A stretch of DNA of 64,000 nucleotides from Saccharum officinarum. Taxonomy: Eukaryota; Streptophyta; Magnoliopsida; Poales; Poaceae. The position numbers and the translations under genes were made by a program. The stretch covers positions 69,145,737 through 69,209,736 of the forward strand of contig CM036170.1 in NCBI GenBank assembly GCA_020631735.1. Reading direction: 5' to 3'. The notes beneath the pieces were generated by a model, which did no database searches, was not told the DNA's origin, and was given only the letters and a program-made list of their open reading frames with translations. Shown here one piece after another: positions 26,670 through 38,820 of this stretch (position 1 is its first letter; each line of letters starts with the position of its first letter).

Positions 26670-28843
26670 TCAGACAGTTTCAGGAAAAAGGGCCTTCCTA
26701 TGACACTTCATGGCAGCAACTCGCTCCGCCTTTTCCGCATCGGACATTGAACTTGTATCTTGTGAGATGAGGTTGTTATAAGCCTCCATCATCTTTGATT
26801 CTTTCTCAAGTTTCTTTCCTTCTTTGTTCTCTTGTGCTGTAAGGTGGGCAATTTTTGTGGTCTCAAGTTTCTCAGATGATAGCTTCTGCTGCAGTTCTAA
26901 TATCTTCATGCGTTTTGCATTTGTTTCCTCCTGGAATTTGCTAAATCTACCTAATTTGTCTAGATCAATAGCAGATTCCTTTGAGTTACCATCATCATCA
27001 CAGCTGGAGCCTTTTGACTTGCCTTTTGCAGCTAGAGCTGCCTTCTGACCCATTGGTCGCTTTGGCATCTCTTCCAAACTTTCATCATCTTCATCCCTTT
27101 CTTCTTCAAGGTGAAATGATTTTCTTTTACGTGCATTTTTCAGATCTTCATTGTATGTTTTCCACTTTGACACTTTTCGGCAAATTTTCCAAACTTCAAT
27201 CCCAATAAAGGGTCCTAACTTTGCATCTTTGTTGTCCTCCACATAGAACTTGTGGGCTGCATCAATCCACATTTGATCAGAATATCCACTTGTAAATAAT
27301 CTACGAGCCTTAACATAAGCACATTCAAAGAGATCTGTCCACCTGTTAATCTTGTGCCATCTATCCTTGCATTGCTTTAGATTTCTTTTACGAAGTGTTG
27401 GGTAGTCTTGTTGTAAGATTCGACAACTTCACTCTAATATTCTTTACCACCCTTATTGGCTCCACAGGTAGAGTGTGTTGAATGTTCTATCCAAGCGCTC
27501 ATCAATCTAATATCCTCGTCCTCTGTCCATAGGATCCTCCTCTCAGTCCTAATATTGTCATTGTCATTATAAGGCAGCGCAAGCAAGATTTCCACTTCAG
27601 GTGGTGAACTTGCAGGACTGTTGTGAATAGATGCACCAACCAAATGAAAGTTTTGTGGCTGATTACCGAAGTAGCTCATGAAACCACCAGGTGGACGTGG
27701 GTCTTTATCCCTGCAGCACATAAGTAGCATTAACAACATGCAATTTTCAGAATGACTGACAGTATTACGAGCAAACATAGATAGTGACTGAAATTACTGT
27801 AAATCAAGGAATACATGCTGAATAATTTTTTTAAAGGGCAAACACATGTCAGCTAAAAGCTTCTAATGACTTCCCTGTCCATGGTAATTTACTACAGGTA
27901 GGACAAAATCATTTGCAAACTAATGATTTACTATCTCTGTATAACAAAAGTAATTCATCTAAGACTTCCCTGTCCATGGTATAACAAAAAAAAAAAAAAC
28001 TAACTCTGCAAGAGATTGCTAACACAAAGAGACTGAAAAGCTCTAGTTTTCAGAAAACACACATGAGCAATTCTGTTTTCAGAAAAAAAAATCACCATAG
28101 GCAAACACACATGAGTAATTCTATTTTCAGAAAAAAATTCATATGCTAATATAGACGCAACAGATATGATTTTCCTAGAACTGTGAAGAGGTGAACTTCC
28201 TGCTAGTGTATCAAATGTAACTATCCTTCCAAACCATATATCTCACAGGCAACAAACTGAACAAGCCGATCCCAGAAACATTTGTGAACTGATGATTTAC
28301 TCACAGACTTAATTGAAAATCTCACAGACTTAATCGAAATAATCTTCTAGTGCATCTTAACTAGGATTGAAAATTGAAATAATCCCAAACTTATAGACAC
28401 AGATCCACGAGTGATCCACGAGTTTTGAGTGAGTACCATGATGCATCTAAAGCTGCCGAATGCCCAAATCCAGGAGAAGAGGGATCACCGCTGGCTGCAT
28501 CCCACCAAGCTTGAGACGGTGAAGGTGGGAATGGAAACCCATCCATGGACGATGAAGAGATGGGGAAGCCACCTCCGCTGGATCCATCGATTGAGGATGG
28601 CGCCGTTGCCGCGCCCCTGCCGAAACCACCGTTGATTGGGCGGGTCGTGGCCGTTGCTGAGCCGCCACCACGTCCGAGAGAGCGGGCCGTCGGCACCGAG
28701 CTGCCACCACGACCCATGGAGAGAGCCGTCGGCGCCAAGCAGCCACCGCGGCTGAGGGTATGGGCTGGGGCCGAAGCGGCTGCCGCAGCCAACGACGACG
28801 GTGACGAGCCCTTCTTCTTCCTAGCTGCGGCTGCCATGGACAT
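26670..28843 (-). pseudogene. PIF/Harbinger ORF2, Myb/SANT-like DNA-binding protein, decayed
   Basis: Exon 1 (28843-28437) encodes a Ser/Gly/Ala-rich leader ending SAALDASW before a GTACTC donor. Exon 2 starts at 27710 after CTGCAG with DKDPRPPGGFMSYFGNQPQ and includes RRILWTEDEDIRLMSAWIEH, the Myb/SANT-like helix region. An in-frame TAG at 27434-27436 stands where the family normally has Trp, and a one-base shift follows within about 40 bases. The C-terminal frame, with DRWHKINRWTDLFE and then a Lys/Glu-rich coiled tail, continues to 26670. This partner protein normally binds the transposon ends and brings in the transposase. The stop and shift make this copy nonfunctional. Confidence 0.85.
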
Positions 28844-30559
28844 CTCGGGCGCACTGAATTGGAGACGAGAGCGCGAGATGGAGATGGATTTGGGGAAGGT
28901 GAGGATGTGGGGATATATGAAGGTGGAGATGGATTTGGTGCGGAAAAATCCCGCGCGTGCCAGATCAACTACTGATGCGCGCGCCTGCTGCCCGCGTGGG
29001 ATCCGAGCGCGCCGTCGCCTCTAGGAGACGAGGCCGTACAACGGAGCCACGCTCGTCCGTTCCGCATCGGAGCACGGGATAAGTCTGTCGCCTCGCGAGG
29101 CGACGATGCGGGCGTCTCTGAGCTGAGCTGGGGGGTTTCTGCAAAAAGTCCGTTTCCGAGACGAGAAAAAGACGCCCGTTGTACGTGCCCTTGCTAGTAC
29201 TATGGATCGTGTAGCGTGCTCTGCTATAGGATTTCGGTAGAAGTCGAGTGATTATCGGTCACTCGCGAGAGATAGGAAATATATTATTGTTGTTATTATT
29301 ATCACATGAAATATATATGAATAATAATAATCGGAGACCGGGCGGAATAGGTTTGGATGGACTTGTACTTGGTTGGGCAACAGAGCGGGGTTCTGATTGT
29401 ATTTGTTCCGCCTGTGTCGCTTAAGGACCGTTCGTTGCATTGGATTCATAGTTAGGTCACAGTCCTACTTGTCCCGAGCATATACTTGCTTATGGGAGCG
29501 GGAAGACTTGTTTTTCTCTCGTCATAGGTTCCGGCTCTTTCCGAACCGGCTTTCTAGGTGGTTGTACATATTGAGTTGAGGAGGTTTAAGCATCATACTG
29601 AGGTTGGGCCTGCAGTGTTGGGGGCTTAGAGTCCGAGCTTGGACGGGGACCGGGACCGGGACCCCTTGACAGGAGTGGAACAGGTTGGTCTTGCTTGTGC
29701 CCGGGGTACAAGCAAGGCATGTGTTTTCGGGGCACCCAGCTGGACACATTAATTCACGAATCGCCGTCAATTTGATGGTCCGACATGACTATCATCTGGC
29801 ATCGTAGCAAGAACTATGAAAAATGGTAAAATAGTTTTGATTGCTTACCACCTACTTAAAAGTAGTTTTGGTACTTACATAGAATGGTCAGTTAATGAAC
29901 TAATGATAACTATTAATAAAAAGGAATATAAGGATACACACGTAGTAATGCGTCTTGCAGATGCAATAAGCCCACAAGTCAGAAAGCATTGCATAATCCT
30001 TGGAGTCTTTTCTTTTCTCCTGACGGATAAGTCTTGTGGAGTACAATTGAGTACTCAAGGTTTGCTCTATCCTGTTACGGGTGACAGGTGCTGATAAGCT
30101 GACCCTTGATTGTAGAAACCTCCTGGTGGGCTTAGCGAGGATTTTCTTTACGATGCCGATTAAAGTTTATTTACTATAGCTCTCACCAAAAGTTTTACAA
30201 AAAAATACTTGCAGCTTGTTATCATTTCATGCTTATAAAAGTTTATCATGTTAATGTTTAACTTATCATTAAATAATTTTATATCCGCTGAACTCTGATA
30301 ACATTTTATATCTTGTTGTTATAATCTATAATGAATTACTCTGATGTTGTACTAGAAGTGATATAAGAAATGGCAAGGATGTTTTAAGCTTTACTCTCTC
30401 ATTTGTGATCCTGATGTAAAAATGTGGATTTTCGAGTTCTCCTTTGGGGTGTGCTCGACGGAATCGTATAGTTTAGTGCGCTCCCTTATATACTTAGTGC
30501 CTAATAGAAGACAAGAACTATTGGGAGGGCATTAGAATAGGCGGTTCCGCCACATTTCC

Positions 30560-30810
30560 AGTCCGCCGCTCGCTCCCGCTCATCGCGCGCCCCACTAGCG
30601 ACGCCGAATCCCCTTCCTCTGCAATCTTTCTCCAGCGCAGGGGTGCCGCGCCACGGACATCGCACCCTCCTGCCCGCCGTGGCCTTCTCCAGCGGGGGTC
30701 GCTCGTCGCGGGCACTACACCCGCTACACCCCCACTCTGCGCCGGTGTCGATCTTCGCGCGGATATCGAGCTCTGCATGTCGACAAGCCTCCGTTCGTCC
30801 GAGAAGCAAG
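30560..30810 (+). other. GC-rich block before the degenerate repeat
   Basis: A GC-rich stretch with open frames on both strands, ending at GAGAAGCAAG followed by GTAACATTG, which resembles an exon/donor junction. It may be a captured exon or the terminal part of a DNA transposon. No domain is recognised. Confidence 0.3.
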
Positions 30811-30824
30811 GTAACATTGCGCTG

Positions 30825-31262
30825 AAATTGCATGTTGCAAAGCTTATGTTTCAAGTGTTTCAATTGTTTCAGAGGTATGTTGCAAGTATTTTATATAGAT
30901 ATTGCAAAAGTAGATTGGGATGTTGCACATCTTGCAATGGCTATACACATATGTTTGAAGTGTATGTACAAAATATTTTATCTGTTTCGGACATATATTG
31001 CAAGTGTTTCATTTGGATGTTGCAAAAGTAGATGTGGATGTTGCATATATATGCAAGTGTTTCAAGTGTTTTCATTTGTATGTTACATGTGTTTCATCTG
31101 GATGTTTGCACATGTTTGCAATGGCTACACACGTGTTTTCAAGTTTTTTCTGATGTTTTGCAAGTGTTTCAGTTATTTCGAATATATGTTGCAAGTGTTT
31201 TATCTAGATGTTGCAAAAGTAGATCGGGTATTACACATGTTGCAATGGGACCCACATGTTGT
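30825..31262 (+). repeat. Degenerate tandem repeat built on TGTTGCAAGTGTTTCA
   Basis: Many diverged copies of TGTTGCAAGTGTTTCA, GGATGTTGCAAAAGTAG and TTGCAATGGCTACACA follow one another. One frame stays open for 150 codons only because the repeat lacks stops. I recall such arrays in the interior of grass DNA transposons, often ending in a CTCCGGACATCTGGGCGCT-like tail, which is present here at about 31422-31442. No transposase is present. Confidence 0.7.
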
Positions 31263-31442
31263 AGCCGCTTACTGCAGTTGCTAGGGCACCAGTGCGAGTC
31301 ATCGTGCGGGTGCGATGGTAGGGAGGTACGCAGCGTGGGGTCCACACAGTGGGGCGCGCGAAAACAGACAGCGCGGGCTTCTTTCGCGTGCGGTGGACCA
31401 GAGGAGTCCGATATTTTGGAGCGGCTCCGGACATCTGGGCGC

Positions 31443-32400
31443 TCATAATGCCCTTCTCAAAACAGAGCAAGAGTTTAATCTTGTTCCATTTAGAGAAGTT
31501 AACAGGTTCAATTCAGGTAAAAAAAAGACTAGTTTTCTCGTATGAATTTGTCACTAATTTTCTTTATACCGTGTGATTTTAACCTATGTTTTGACAAATA
31601 TTTGGACAACATTTTGAAAAACATTTATAAAATTTGCAAATATTTCAAATCCAAGTAAAGTTTAACAATTGTGCATTGCAGTTGCACCGGCCACACGCCC
31701 CTCGGGATGGATCTAGAGAGCATTGATCAACAGTCTTTTAAAAAAAAGAAGAGAGAGAGAGAGCACCAATCACATGTGACCTAGGTCCAGGCGTCCAGCC
31801 TTAACGAAATCCTTCTGTTAAACCTTAATAAAGCATCCACAAGAGGCAAGTTAAGAAATGTTTTGATCTCAGTAGCACATGCCCGTACGTTGCTACGGGA
31901 GCTTAAAATTTTCATCGCAATAAGAGCATAAAAAAATAGTTGGTCAAAACTAAATTTTTAACTCAGATTAACAATACTATACTAAATTCAAATTAATAAG
32001 CATCATTTTTTAGTAATAGTGTCAAAACAAGTGCATGATAGACAAGTTCTCCGCAACCAAGTCTTTCATAGTTTTTTTTGAAAGTCACCGGGGAATACTC
32101 CCCACCTAAATATATATTGATATTCCCCACCTGAATATATATTGATAGCCCAAAACGGCTCGTTTTACGATTTACAGCATTTAGGAGGAAAACAACAACA
32201 AAAATGCCTCAGCACCCAGGCGAAGAGTGGCGGAAGCCTCAAATATACTAGGGCAATGCAAAGACTACCACAACAAGGTACAAGAGCTCTTTGACGATGC
32301 CTCCATCGAGGTGAATGACGCCAAAACGTAATCATCGTCATCCAAGCAGGAGCTTGGCAAGGTCTTCACTCGAGCCTTATGTCGGAGGTAGCTGCAGCAA
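31443..32400. other. Intergenic, small repeat remnants only
   Basis: AT-rich sequence with an AG repeat at about 31748-31763. Around 32090-32140 the phrase CCCCACCTAAATATATATTGATA is imperfectly duplicated, which may be the tail of a non-LTR element read on the minus strand. No gene is supported. Confidence 0.35.
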
Positions 32401-32662
32401 AGCGGAGGGGGGGGGAAGGAGTGCCGGTTGCCGCCACACCGCGCGGAGCCGTAATCGGACTCGCCCGCGTCGGCGGTAGGCGCGCGCCGGCAAGCGTCCA
32501 CGCCTAGACGTAGGGGGGGTGCCGGCCACCGCCACACCGCGCAGAGCCATACCCGGTCTCGCCCGCGACGGTGGGAGGCGCACATCAGAGAGAGAGGGAG
32601 GGTGCCGGCAGCCGCCACACCACGCGGAGCCGCTCCCGGACTCGCCCGCGATGGTGGGTGGC
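32401..32662. repeat. GC-rich tandem repeat array, left part
   Basis: Units of about 85-105 bp start CCGCCACACCGCGCGGAGCC, followed by GGACTCGCCCGCG and GGCGCGCACCGGCAAGCG. About two and a half units lie here before the Sirevirus-like insertion at 32663; the array resumes at 39595. The unit contains no conserved open frame. Confidence 0.85.
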
Positions 32663-34919
32663 TGTAAGGTCCTAGATGGCTAGAGGGGGGTGAATAGCCT
32701 ATAAAAATTTCTACAAGAAACACTAAGCAAACTTGTTAGAACAACAAACGGCGCAAAGCGAGCTTTGCTTAGCCTACGGTTGTGATGCAAGCCTCCTATC
32801 CACAAGTCTAGTAGATTATGATCTCTAGTTCACACAAGGGCTATGTCACTAAACTTACACTAGAGAGCAAGCTAACAACACTAGCAAAGGCTACCACTAG
32901 AGCTACACAAGATAATCTAGTAAAAATAAACGGGAGAGAGAGGATTGTTTATCTTATACCAACGGTGTAGGGAAGATGTTGCTAATCACCAAGATGATAT
33001 ACAATCAATCAATATTGATAACAACACAATATGAAGACCAATCACCGGGAGACAAGAGACACAATATTTTTGTTCACCCGGTGTTCACTTGTGCACCGAC
33101 AAGCTACGTCACCGGTTGTGTCGACAAACACTTAGATGGTTCCCGGTGTGACCCTCAAGTCACTTGCCCCTCAAGGCACACCCCGCAAGGCACCGCAAGA
33201 CGCCACTCTCAAGTGAGGTAACTCAATGACACACGCATTCCACTAGAGTTGCTTTTGGCGTCCCGCCGAGGAAAGCACAAGAACCTCTCACAAACAACCG
33301 GAGGTGGCCAAGAACAATCACCTTCTCTTGCCAACGCCTCCAACAATCTCCAAGCCGGCTAGGAGCGGTACTCTCCAAGAGTAACAAGAAATCCACCGGC
33401 TAAACCACCCACAAGTGCCACTAGATGCCCTCAAGCTATGCAATGCACTTTGGGATCACTCAATCTCACTTTTGATTTGCAAATAAGCAAGAGAGATGAG
33501 TGGGAGGAGTAGCTCTAGCTCAAAGGATGCACAAGAGTGTTAGAAATGCCAAGAGACCTCCCCAAGGGCCAGCCAACGAGTATTTATAAGCATCCCATCC
33601 AAATAGAGCCGTTGCCACTCCACTGACCGTTTTTTTTTCGGGATGACCGGACGCGCCGGTCGAAACTGACCGGACACGCTTCACCGCGTCCGGTCGCCCT
33701 GCGACGTCCACGTGTCCCTCGAATTCAAACGTGACCGTTAGATCCTCCAACGGTCACTGTGCGCCAACGGTCAAACGCTATGACCGGACGCGCTGCTCAA
33801 TCGACCGGACGCGCCGGTCGCACAGTACCGCGCGCCCGCGAAGCAACGACCGGACGCGCTCCAGAAGATGACCGGACGCGACAGTGCCAGCGTCCGGTCG
33901 GAGTCCAGTAAGCTCCCTCGATGACCGGACGCGTCCGATCATGTGTGACCGGACGCTCACCGCGTCCGATCGACCTTGCGAACTGCAGTTCCCTCAGGGC
34001 GCCTGACCGGACGCGTCGGTCCCGCGAGTGACCGGATGCGCCGGTTGCAAACCCTAGCCCGCGCGCCCGACTCCTGCGTTGTACTGACCGGACGCGTCCG
34101 GTCACACCGTGACCGCGTCCGGTGCAGCGTTCGGTCACCTCAGTGACCCCGTTCGCCTCCGTTTCTTTTCCGACTTCCGGCATAGTGGAAAATAGGCATT
34201 TTATTTCCCCGAAATCGCCTGAATCCCGCGCTCGCACGCTCGACGGGAGGGAGAGAGGAACCCAAACCCCTCTCTACCCGCAAACCACAGCGCGACCAAT
34301 GTCACCTTTGCAAATGTGCCAACACCATCAAGTGTACATCTCTATGTGCTTGTGTGTTAGCTTTTTCTCAATCATTTTCAAAGGTTTTCCAATTAGCTCA
34401 CTAGGCCCTACATGCAATGCACTTCATGAATTCACCTAGTGGCACCCGTGCATCGAATAACCGATAAGACTTCCCCTCTTAATAGTTCGGCTATCGATCC
34501 TAAACCACTCACACCCTCTATGGTGTCTTGAGTGTAAAACAAAATGGCCCTATGGTTATACCTTTGCCTTGAGCCCATTTTGTTTCTCCAAATGATATGA
34601 TCCACTTCATATCATCACATGACCGTCTCGATCCATCAAACTTAACTTCACTTGCTCTTCACCGTTGCATCGGTCCGTCGGCGCTAAGTCTTGCTCAAGC
34701 TTCACCATCGCATGGTCCTTCGCTTCGAAGCCTCGACTTGCCCTTCACCTTCACAACCGGTCCATCGAGCCAAGCCTCATCTTGGTCTTCACCATCTTGG
34801 TCATATGAGTCAATGTCATGTCTCATATGCAATGACCACCTTTATCTAAATCATCCACTTAGATACAAAGGTTAGTCCTAGGTTTCATCAATTAGCCAAA
34901 ACCAAACTAGGGACTTTCA
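32663..34919 (-). repeat. 3' LTR of the Sirevirus-like element
   Basis: A 2257-bp LTR. On the minus strand it starts TGAAAGTCCCTAGTTTGG at 34919 and ends CTAGGACCTTACA at 32663. It is long and palindrome-rich, as in Sireviruses. No coding region is supported. Confidence 0.9.
33640..34135. repeat. CG-rich palindromic motif cluster
   Basis: About a dozen copies of GACCGGACGCG, many paired with its complement to make GACCGGACGCGTCCGGTC-like palindromes with spacers of 0-25 bases. Similar CG-rich palindromes are known in Sirevirus LTRs and are targets of small RNAs and cytosine methylation. Several copies carry single C/T or G/A changes. Confidence 0.85.
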
Positions 34920-35600
34920 ATCTCCCCCTTTTTGGTAATTGATGATAACCCTCACAAAGATGATTTTGATAATAAAAGTTTTAAACTTGTCATACTTGTC
35001 CAATTATTTTGCTCATAAGTAAAGTTTGGACAATTATCACAAGCTCGATTTTGGTAGCATTAGCTCCCCCTACATATGTGCATAGAGTTTGGATTGAAGG
35101 CTTTGCACATACGCATGGATAGAAGTGTTGAGAGAGTAATTCTACCAAAATGATGCTATGGTGTAAGAAATGGACCTTTGAAGCGTGATACCAATCGGAG
35201 TTGCCTTTTACACCATCCTTAGCATCATGAAGTAACTAGACATCCATCAAAACTCAAGAACCCCGTGAGATCAACATTATATGTAAAGGTTCTTGGACCA
35301 CTTGTAAAGCTAACCACTTGTAAAGCTTTAGGCAAGTCTAGATACCACATGTAAACTATTCCTATGCATGCTAGTAGATCATTTCATCATCCAAGTTCTA
35401 TACTAGCATTGCACCACACAAGCATGTATATTGAATTTAAATACATGTGCAATGAGCAAGTCATATGAGAATGCACAAACAAATGCAACAACTTTGTTTA
35501 TGAGCTTGCTCCCCCTACTTGTGTGCATCAAAAAAATTTATTTACCCCTTTATCAAGTTGAATCATCTTTTTCTCTCCCCCTTTGTCAACAACTTACCCA
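34920..35600 (-). promoter_or_regulatory. Multiple polypurine tracts
   Basis: On the minus strand, AAAAAGGGGGAGAT abuts the 3' LTR (34920-34933). Further AGGGGGAG cores occur near 35064, 35507 and 35575. Repeated polypurine tracts upstream of the 3' LTR are a recognised Sirevirus trait. The 1.1 kb from 34920 to 36036 otherwise contains no supported gene and no env-like ORF. Confidence 0.75.
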
Positions 35601-36036
35601 AAAATGGGATCAAATTATGGAGAGAAGGAAAAATGTTTGATGGAGTAGATTAAATTTTATCAAATTTGGTTCAACCTAGAACACTTGCCAAAGATATTTA
35701 ATTCGATTTGAACCAAAGACAAGCTTCTTCACACCTTATAATAAGGGTTATCTTGCCTATGTTTAATTAAACACTTATAGCAAATCTTCTAGATTCAACA
35801 CTGGGTTTGCAAGCTCACAAACATGTCATATGCCACCACTAGATCAAAACAAACATAGAGGCAATAGTGGTAACATATATCCATCAAATTCATTTGATTT
35901 ATCATGAATGCTCATGCATACCACTTAATATGTCTACATGCTCTAGCAAGTCCTTAGCATAGGATGAATGCCATGTCAATCAATTTTACCTTGCAATGTC
36001 GAAGGAGAGGCATGTCAATAAGTGGGTGGGGTGCAT

Positions 36037-37632
36037 TCAACTCATGTTTGAGAAATCAAGAATGTTCAATTCATTCCTTAGCTTGCAAAACCTCTTTTCA
36101 TCAAGTGGCTTAGTGAGAATATCGGCAAGTTGATCATCGGTGCCAACACTTTCAATGGCAATATCTCCCTTTTGTTGATGATCTCTAATGAAATGATGTC
36201 TTATGTCAATATGCTTTGTTCTTCCATGTTGAACCGGGTTTTGTATCATCTTGATTGCACTCTCATTATCACATAGCAATGGCACATTCTTGAAGTTGAG
36301 GCCATAATCCTTCAAAGTTGATTTTATCCATAGCAATTGTGCACAACAACTCCCCGCACTCACATATTCGGCTTCGGCGGTAGAGATTGCCACACTATTT
36401 TGTTTCTTTGAGGACCATGACACAAGTGATCTTTCAAGTAATTGACATGTGCCACTTGTGCTCTTCCTATTGATCTTGCAACCCCCATAGTCGGAGTCCG
36501 AATATCCAATCAATTCAAACTTTAACCCCTTGGGATACCATAGTCCAACGTCTCTTGTTTGCTTCAAGTACCTCAATATTCTCTTTGCCACCGTGAGATG
36601 ACTTTCTCTAGGTGAGGCTTGATATCTAGCACACATGCAAACACTAAACATGACATCCGGCCTTGATGCGGTGACATAGAGTAGACTTCCAATCAAAGAC
36701 CGATATTCCTTTTGATTCACCATTTTGCCATCAAGATCACTATCCAAATTGCCATTTGTGCCCATTGGAGTTGAAATTGGCTTTGCATCTTGCATTCCAA
36801 ACTTCTTCAACATGTCCCTTATGTATTTCCCTTGACTCACAAATGTCCCATTCTTCAATTGCTTGACTTGGAGACCAAGGAAGTAGCTAAGTTCACCAAT
36901 CATAGACATTTCAAACTCTTTGGCCATCATAGCACCAAATTCTTCACAATAAGCTTGATCGGTTGATCCAAAGATGATGTCATCAACATATATTTGCACT
37001 ATGAATAGATCATTTCCAATCTTCTTGGTGAATAGAGTAGTATCAACCTTGCCCATTTTGAATCCCTTAGAGAGAAGGAAATCCCTTAGCCTCTTATACC
37101 ATGCTCTAGGTGCTTGCTTTAAGCCATATAAAGCCTTCTTCAACTTGTACACATGGTTAGGTTTCTTGTCATCTTCAAATCCGGGCGGTTGCTCAATAAA
37201 GACTAACTCATTGATGATCCCATTGAGAAATGCACTTTTGACATCCATTTGATATAGTTTGATGTTGTGTGCACAAGCATAAGCCAATAGAATCCTTATT
37301 GCCTCCAATCTTGCCACGGGAGCATATGTCTCATCATAGTCAAAACCTTCAACTTAAGTGTAACCTTGAGCAACTAGTCTTGCTTTGTTTCTCACTACAA
37401 TGCCATCTTGATCTTGCTTGTTTTTGAACACCCACTTGGTTCCAATCACATTGTAGTCATTTGACCTTTCTACCAACTCCCAAACATCATTTCTTGTGAA
37501 ATTGTTAAACTCTTCTTGCATAGCCATGATCCAATCGGCATCCCTCAAAGCTTCTTCTATCTTCTTTGGTTCTATGGTTGACACAAATGATGCATGCTCA
37601 CAAAACATAGTCAATCTTGATCTTGTTTGCAC
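36037..37632 (-). pseudogene. Copia reverse transcriptase and RNase H, interrupted
   Basis: The upstream frame 37632-37354 holds the pol linker (VWELVERSNDYNVIGTKWVF). A premature TAA at about 37354 lies in place of a Gln codon, and the frame continues to 36037. Reverse-transcriptase landmarks include MDVKSAFLNG, ALYGLKQAPRAWY and the catalytic YVDDIIFGST. RNase H landmarks include YSDSDYGGC, AEAEYVSAG and the C-terminal DQLADILTKPLDEKRF. The enzyme would copy element RNA into DNA in cytoplasmic particles. The single CAA-to-TAA change is the main lesion here. The open frame starting at 37317 has no ATG. Confidence 0.92.
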
Positions 37633-37770
37633 ACCACTTCTAATATCACCAATAATACTATTAATGGGGTGATCTCTTGAAACATGTTGTGGTTAGAGTA
37701 CTTGCACTTGATTGCTTGAGCTTGGTTGATCACTTGATGTATCTCGATGAGATGAACTAGCACCATAATT

Positions 37771-38820
37771 TTACACTTGAGAGTCACTAACTAGCTTGTT
37801 TGGTGAATTGAGCACTTGATCTTTATCATCATCTTGAATATCAATTACTTGCTTTGCTCTAATGTCCCCAATGTCCATGTTCTTCATTGCTTCCACCAAT
37901 TGAGTTCCACCAACAACATCTAGATTCTCTTCTTCATCTTGTGACCCATTGGTTTCATCAAATTGCACATCATGGACTTCTTCTAGAATGCCACTTGAGT
38001 TGTTCCAAACTCTATAAGCTTTGCTTGTAGTTGAATAACCAAGTAGGAACCCCTCATCACATCTCTTGTCAAACTTCCCCAATCTAGTGCCCTTCTTCAA
38101 GATATAGCATTTGCAACCAAACACCCTAAAGTAAGAAATATTGGGCTTTCTTCCATGAAGTAACTCATATGGGGTCTTCTCTAGCAATGGATGACAATAT
38201 AGTCTATTGATGTAGTAGCAAGCGGTATTGATTGCTTCATCCCAAAATGATTGACTCACATTGTACTCATGAAGCATTGATCTAGCCATATCAAGCAATG
38301 TTCTATTCTTCCTCTTAACTAGGCCATTTGATTGTGGAGTGTACTTGGCCGAGAATTGATGTCCAATACCATAATGATCACAAAGTTCTTCAATTCTTGT
38401 ATTCTTGAACTCACTTCCATTGTCACTTCTCACTTTCTTGATTCTAATCTCAAACTCATTGTGAACTCTAGTGAGAAATGTCTTGAAGGTGTCAAACACT
38501 TCACTTTTGTCACTAAGAAAGAATACCCATGTGAATCTTGTGAAGTCATCCACTATGACAAAGCCATACTTATTACCGCCTATGCTTGTATATGTTGTTG
38601 GTCCAAATAGATCCATGTGCATCAACTCAAATGCTTTGCATGTGCTCATTGTACTCTTCTTTGGATGTGAGCTTCCAACTTGCTTCCCGGCTTGACATGC
38701 ACTACAAAGCTTATTCTTCTCAAATTCAACATCTTTCAAACCATTGACAAGATTGTGAGTTGTAAGCTTCTTTAATTGTTTCATGCCAACATGACCAAGC
38801 CTTCTATGCCAAAGCTAACC
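37771..38820 (-). pseudogene. Copia integrase, interrupted
   Basis: The zinc-binding head begins LWHRRLGHVGMKQLKKL (about 38815) just after an in-frame TAG, and continues with CSACQAGKQ. The core shows HMDLFGPTTY (first Asp) and RSDNGSEF (second Asp). In the third catalytic motif, normally an NG..ERKNR pattern, the sequence is QSNGLVKRKNRTL, so the catalytic Glu is replaced by Lys. A TAA after the integrase tail (about 37769) and another near 37695 separate it from reverse transcriptase. The integrase is therefore inactive twice over: truncated and lacking its third active-site residue. Confidence 0.9.

Larger units (their letters stand above)
24392..29190 (-). mobile_element. PIF/Harbinger DNA transposon, defective
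   Basis: The terminal inverted repeats GGGCATGTACAAC and GTTGTACGTGCCC bound a 4799-bp insert in the solo LTR. The left flank is TTA (24389-24391) and the right is TTG (29191-29193), a decayed three-base duplication typical of this superfamily. The interrupted LTR sequence (GAGTCTTA...CTAGTA) resumes on the far side. It carries the two expected minus-strand genes, a DDE transposase and a Myb/SANT-like DNA-binding protein, both with disabling mutations. GC-rich DNA at the right end holds exon 1 of the Myb-like gene. Confidence 0.92.
17025..30554 (+). mobile_element. Solo LTR of the LARD class, split by two later insertions
   Basis: Starts TGTAACACCCCTGGTGTTAC at 17025 and ends GGCGGTTCCGCCACA at 30554, flanked by TTTCC (17020-17024 and 30555-30559). 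Its own sequence is 17025-19285, 23345-24391 and 29194-30554, about 4.67 kb, and it aligns colinearly with the LARD LTRs, for example 23600-24380 with 5280-6060 and 29200-30554 with 6060-7414. There is no interior and no second LTR, so it is the product of recombination between the two LTRs of a full element. It was then hit by the minus-strand solo LTR at 19286 and the Harbinger element at 24392. It is clearly more diverged from the LARD LTRs than they are from each other. Confidence 0.9.

Noticed and set aside
30832..31284. 150-codon Cys/Phe-rich ORF
   Set aside because: Product of a stop-free degenerate tandem repeat (TGTTGCAAGTGTTTC units).
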